Assembly: GCA_000224765.2 (NCBI GenBank)
Contig: AGAU01000132.1
Coordinates: 1 to 64,000, forward strand
Reading direction: 5' to 3'
Length of the DNA stretch: 64,000 nt
DNA from: SAR324 cluster bacterium JCVI-SC AAA005
Lineage (GTDB): Bacteria > SAR324 > NAC60-12
Shown here: positions 62,369-64,000 of the stretch, one piece after another
Position numbering within the stretch: position 1 is the stretch's first letter
How the letters are laid out: each line of letters begins with the position of its first letter
The notes under the pieces: generated by a model
Told to the model about the DNA's origin: nothing
Seen by the model: the letters and a program-made list of their open reading frames with translations, nothing else
Database searches by the model: none
Translations under genes and position numbers: made by a program

Positions 62369-62890
62369 TCACTGCAAACAAATCTTCCAGAGTAACAAGC
62401 CCACAAGCATTCCAATACCAGCTGTCACGGGAAAGACCCAGTGAGCTGGAACTTCCAACTGTACTAGGGGCTCCACCAACCAGCGACCCGATAGAGAAGA
62501 AGGCGCTGTGCATCAGCATCAGAAAGCAGCCAGTCAACTTCTCCATCCGAAAAGTTTCTGCGGTGGCAGAAGGAGCAACAAAGTTGAAGAAGAAACCACA
62601 TGGGATAATTGCCAACAGTACAGTAACATAAGCAGAAGCAAGGACAGCCAGCGCAAGGCAAGAAGAAAAGCGAAATATCGCTACAACTGTCAATAGCCCT
62701 ACTCCAAAACGAGGAATCAGTCGACTTCCTCCAAATTGTGTCGAGGTAATTGAACTGATGGCGAAGCAGATCAGCAACTTACTGAAATCCAGTAGGTTCA
62801 GATGAAGCGAAGTAACCTTACAAGGAATGTATACAAATCAGATACCGACACTGATCATCGGAAACATTATGACGAAGCGAGCAGCCTAGA
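62369..62890 (-). pseudogene. MFS (Bcr/CflA-like) transporter relic
   Basis: Reading right to left: FVYIPCK, FSKLLICFAISSITSTQFGG, SRLIPRFGVGLLTVVAIFRF, LLAIIPCGFFFNFVAPSATA, LMHSAFFSIGSLVGGAPSTV, a frame change, then PVTAGIGMLVGLLLWKICLQ and stop at 62369. This is the C-terminal half of a drug-efflux-type MFS permease; the N-terminal half is absent and there is at least one stop near 62840. Confidence 0.65.
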
Positions 62891-62981
62891 TAACCCAGAT
62901 TGCTAATGCCTGTCGTTCTCTTGTTAGAGGAAGGCCAGCAGCCACTGAACTCACAAGATTGTCTGCACGAAAGGGGAAAAA

Positions 62982-64000
62982 TTAGTTGGCGAGTTGTTCC
63001 TGCAGGTTACTGAGAACAATTTGCAGCGACTGTTGGATTGTCTGGTCCAGTTCCACGTTATCAACCTGATCTAAGTCAAACTGCTGGGACTGCTGGTGGT
63101 AGTATTCGTGAACGGTACGAATTTCCTCAAAGTGTTTGAGGTAGTGTTGTTCTGCTCGACGCTGCTGCAACTTGCCTCGGATTCGGAAACGATTCATATG
63201 ATCTTCTCCTTCCTGAAGTCGAAGCAGTAGCGGGATGTGGTAGGCACGATCCTCAAACTCCGGAATCCTGACCAGAAACGGTAGCAAATGAACTCCTTCA
63301 ATCAGTAAATTTGTACCTTCAGCAATCGCTCTACGCACCATCGCGCGTATTCCCACACAGACCTGCTGGGACTGCAAAACGAACCCTGCAATCGTTCTTT
63401 CTTGTGAGGCTTTCTTCCGATCAAAAACCAACTGACTACCTGCTTCGAACGAAGAAACATGAAGCGTTGGCACAATCTCTTTACTGAAGGAAAGACGCAT
63501 CACTTCGCGGATACTGTCCGTACCCACTACATTGAGAATGCCTAGACGGCTGGCAAGTGCCTGAGCCAATGTTGATTTTCCCGTTCCTGGAGCACCAGCG
63601 ACATAGAGAATTACAGGATGTGGCAGATCATTGATCTGGCTGGCAACTTCATAAGTACGGGCAATGTCAGGATTAAACTGGGCTTGTAGTTGCTGCTGCA
63701 CCAACTGGATCAGTTCCTCCGACTTGATCTCCAAGTTGCCCAACAGAATCAGATCCTGCTCAATCTGGCGGGAAATCAGGTAGGCCTTGCCTGGCGAAAT
63801 CCCCGCAGAAGTGATCGACTGGCTAAGCATTCCTTTTGAAAAAGGATAACGACTCTCACCACGATGTACCCAGAGTTGAGGAAGCTCTGATTTAACAGGA
63901 TTACGCTGAAGATGAGGATGCTTCTGCTCCAGATATTTTTCCAGCAGCAACCCCAGATCTGTCGAAGTGATCTGTCGACGTCGGTTTAGCTTCTTCTTGA
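62982..64000 (-). CDS. 2-phosphoglycerate kinase-like protein (partial at window edge)
   Basis: At least 338 residues; the frame is still open at the right edge (KKLNRRRQITSTDLG precedes LLLEKYLEQ), so the true start lies outside. About residues 25-105 form an ATP-cone-like domain (LWVHRGESRYPFSKGMLSQS). Then a P-loop (ILYVAGAPGTGKSTLAQALA), VVGTDSIREVMRLSFSKEIV, PTLHVSSFEAG, IEGVHLLPFLV, and RFRIRGKLQQRRAEQHYLKHFEEIR. This strongly resembles archaeal 2-phosphoglycerate kinases, which make 2,3-diphosphoglycerate. The bacterial role is unclear. Confidence 0.85.
   Translation of the reverse strand, partial: KKKLNRRRQITSTDLGLLLEKYLEQKHPHLQRNPVKSELPQLWVHRGESRYPFSKGMLSQSITSAGISPGKAYLISRQIEQDLILLGNLEIKSEELIQLVQQQLQAQFNPDIARTYEVASQINDLPHPVILYVAGAPGTGKSTLAQALASRLGILNVVGTDSIREVMRLSFSKEIVPTLHVSSFEAGSQLVFDRKKASQERTIAGFVLQSQQVCVGIRAMVRRAIAEGTNLLIEGVHLLPFLVRIPEFEDRAYHIPLLLRLQEGEDHMNRFRIRGKLQQRRAEQHYLKHFEEIRTVHEYYHQQSQQFDLDQVDNVELDQTIQQSLQIVLSNLQEQLAN

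Noticed and set aside
1..64000. CRISPR arrays, insertion sequences, prophage genes, rRNA
   Set aside because: No direct-repeat array, transposase, phage structural gene or rRNA-like segment was seen on either strand.

Overview
The window comes from a flagellated Gram-negative bacterium. It has outer-membrane proteins (FadL type, FlgH, lipoproteins, LptB), RpoN, TRAP transport and flagellar genes. The mix of bulk composition near 50% G+C, MCE, BKACE, TAXI-TRAP and selenoprotein genes resembles marine deltaproteobacterial lineages such as SAR324. That placement is inferred from gene content and was not tested by phylogeny.

Layout. 0.9-7.3 kb (minus): late flagellar filament block fliC, fliD and two fliS genes; a sigma-28-type promoter lies in front of fliC. 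7.4-10.4 kb (plus): mutY, a HicA/HicB-like pair, selD and a MoaD-like gene. The selD reading frame contains an in-frame UGA directly followed by a perfect hairpin, so SelD is very probably a selenoprotein. 10.4-17.5 kb: rplM-rpsI, a cNMP/REC/GGEEF signalling protein, PrsW, a DUF1295 protein, pcm, dut, a truncated pseudopilin and fdx-iscA-bolA. 17.6-20.7 kb: a decayed gene, a creatininase-family gene, a small secreted protein, and an ECF sigma factor whose anti-sigma partner carries a UGA. 21.1-29.8 kb: a class V aminotransferase, two tandem Lin0512 proteins, an SDR pseudogene, and a tightly coupled minus-strand operon of TAXI binding protein, TRAP permease, class III aminotransferase and BKACE. 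29.9-33.4 kb: an AT-rich glycan/polyprenyl island with a DUF2079 protein and a GT2-membrane-methyltransferase fusion. 33.4-34.9 kb: decayed DNA including radC. 34.9-41.8 kb: MCE protein, tRNA(CAU), a small lipoprotein, a histidine phosphatase and a 1244-residue repeat lipoprotein. 41.8-48.1 kb: crotonase pseudogene, cobT-cobS, malQ and a decayed membrane-protein gene. 48.1-55.2 kb (minus): lptB-rpoN-pspA and a fadL / VolA-like lipase pair. 55.6-60.1 kb: FmdB-like protein, ccmB, and flgF-flgG-flgA-flgH. 60.3-64 kb: sensor kinase, transporter remnants, and a 2-phosphoglycerate-kinase-like gene that runs off the edge.

How genes may work together. The TAXI-TRAP/aminotransferase/BKACE operon reads as import, transamination and acetyl-CoA-dependent cleavage of an amino acid whose keto form is a beta-keto acid. 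The flagellar blocks supply filament, cap and chaperones at one end and rod/L-ring parts at the other. FadL and the VolA-like lipase would release and import fatty acids. RpoN and PspA sit in one operon.

A striking overall feature is gene decay. At least eight genes are broken, and several keep one reading frame interrupted by several different stop codons, which means decay by substitution rather than by insertion of mobile elements. I saw no CRISPR array, insertion sequence or rRNA.
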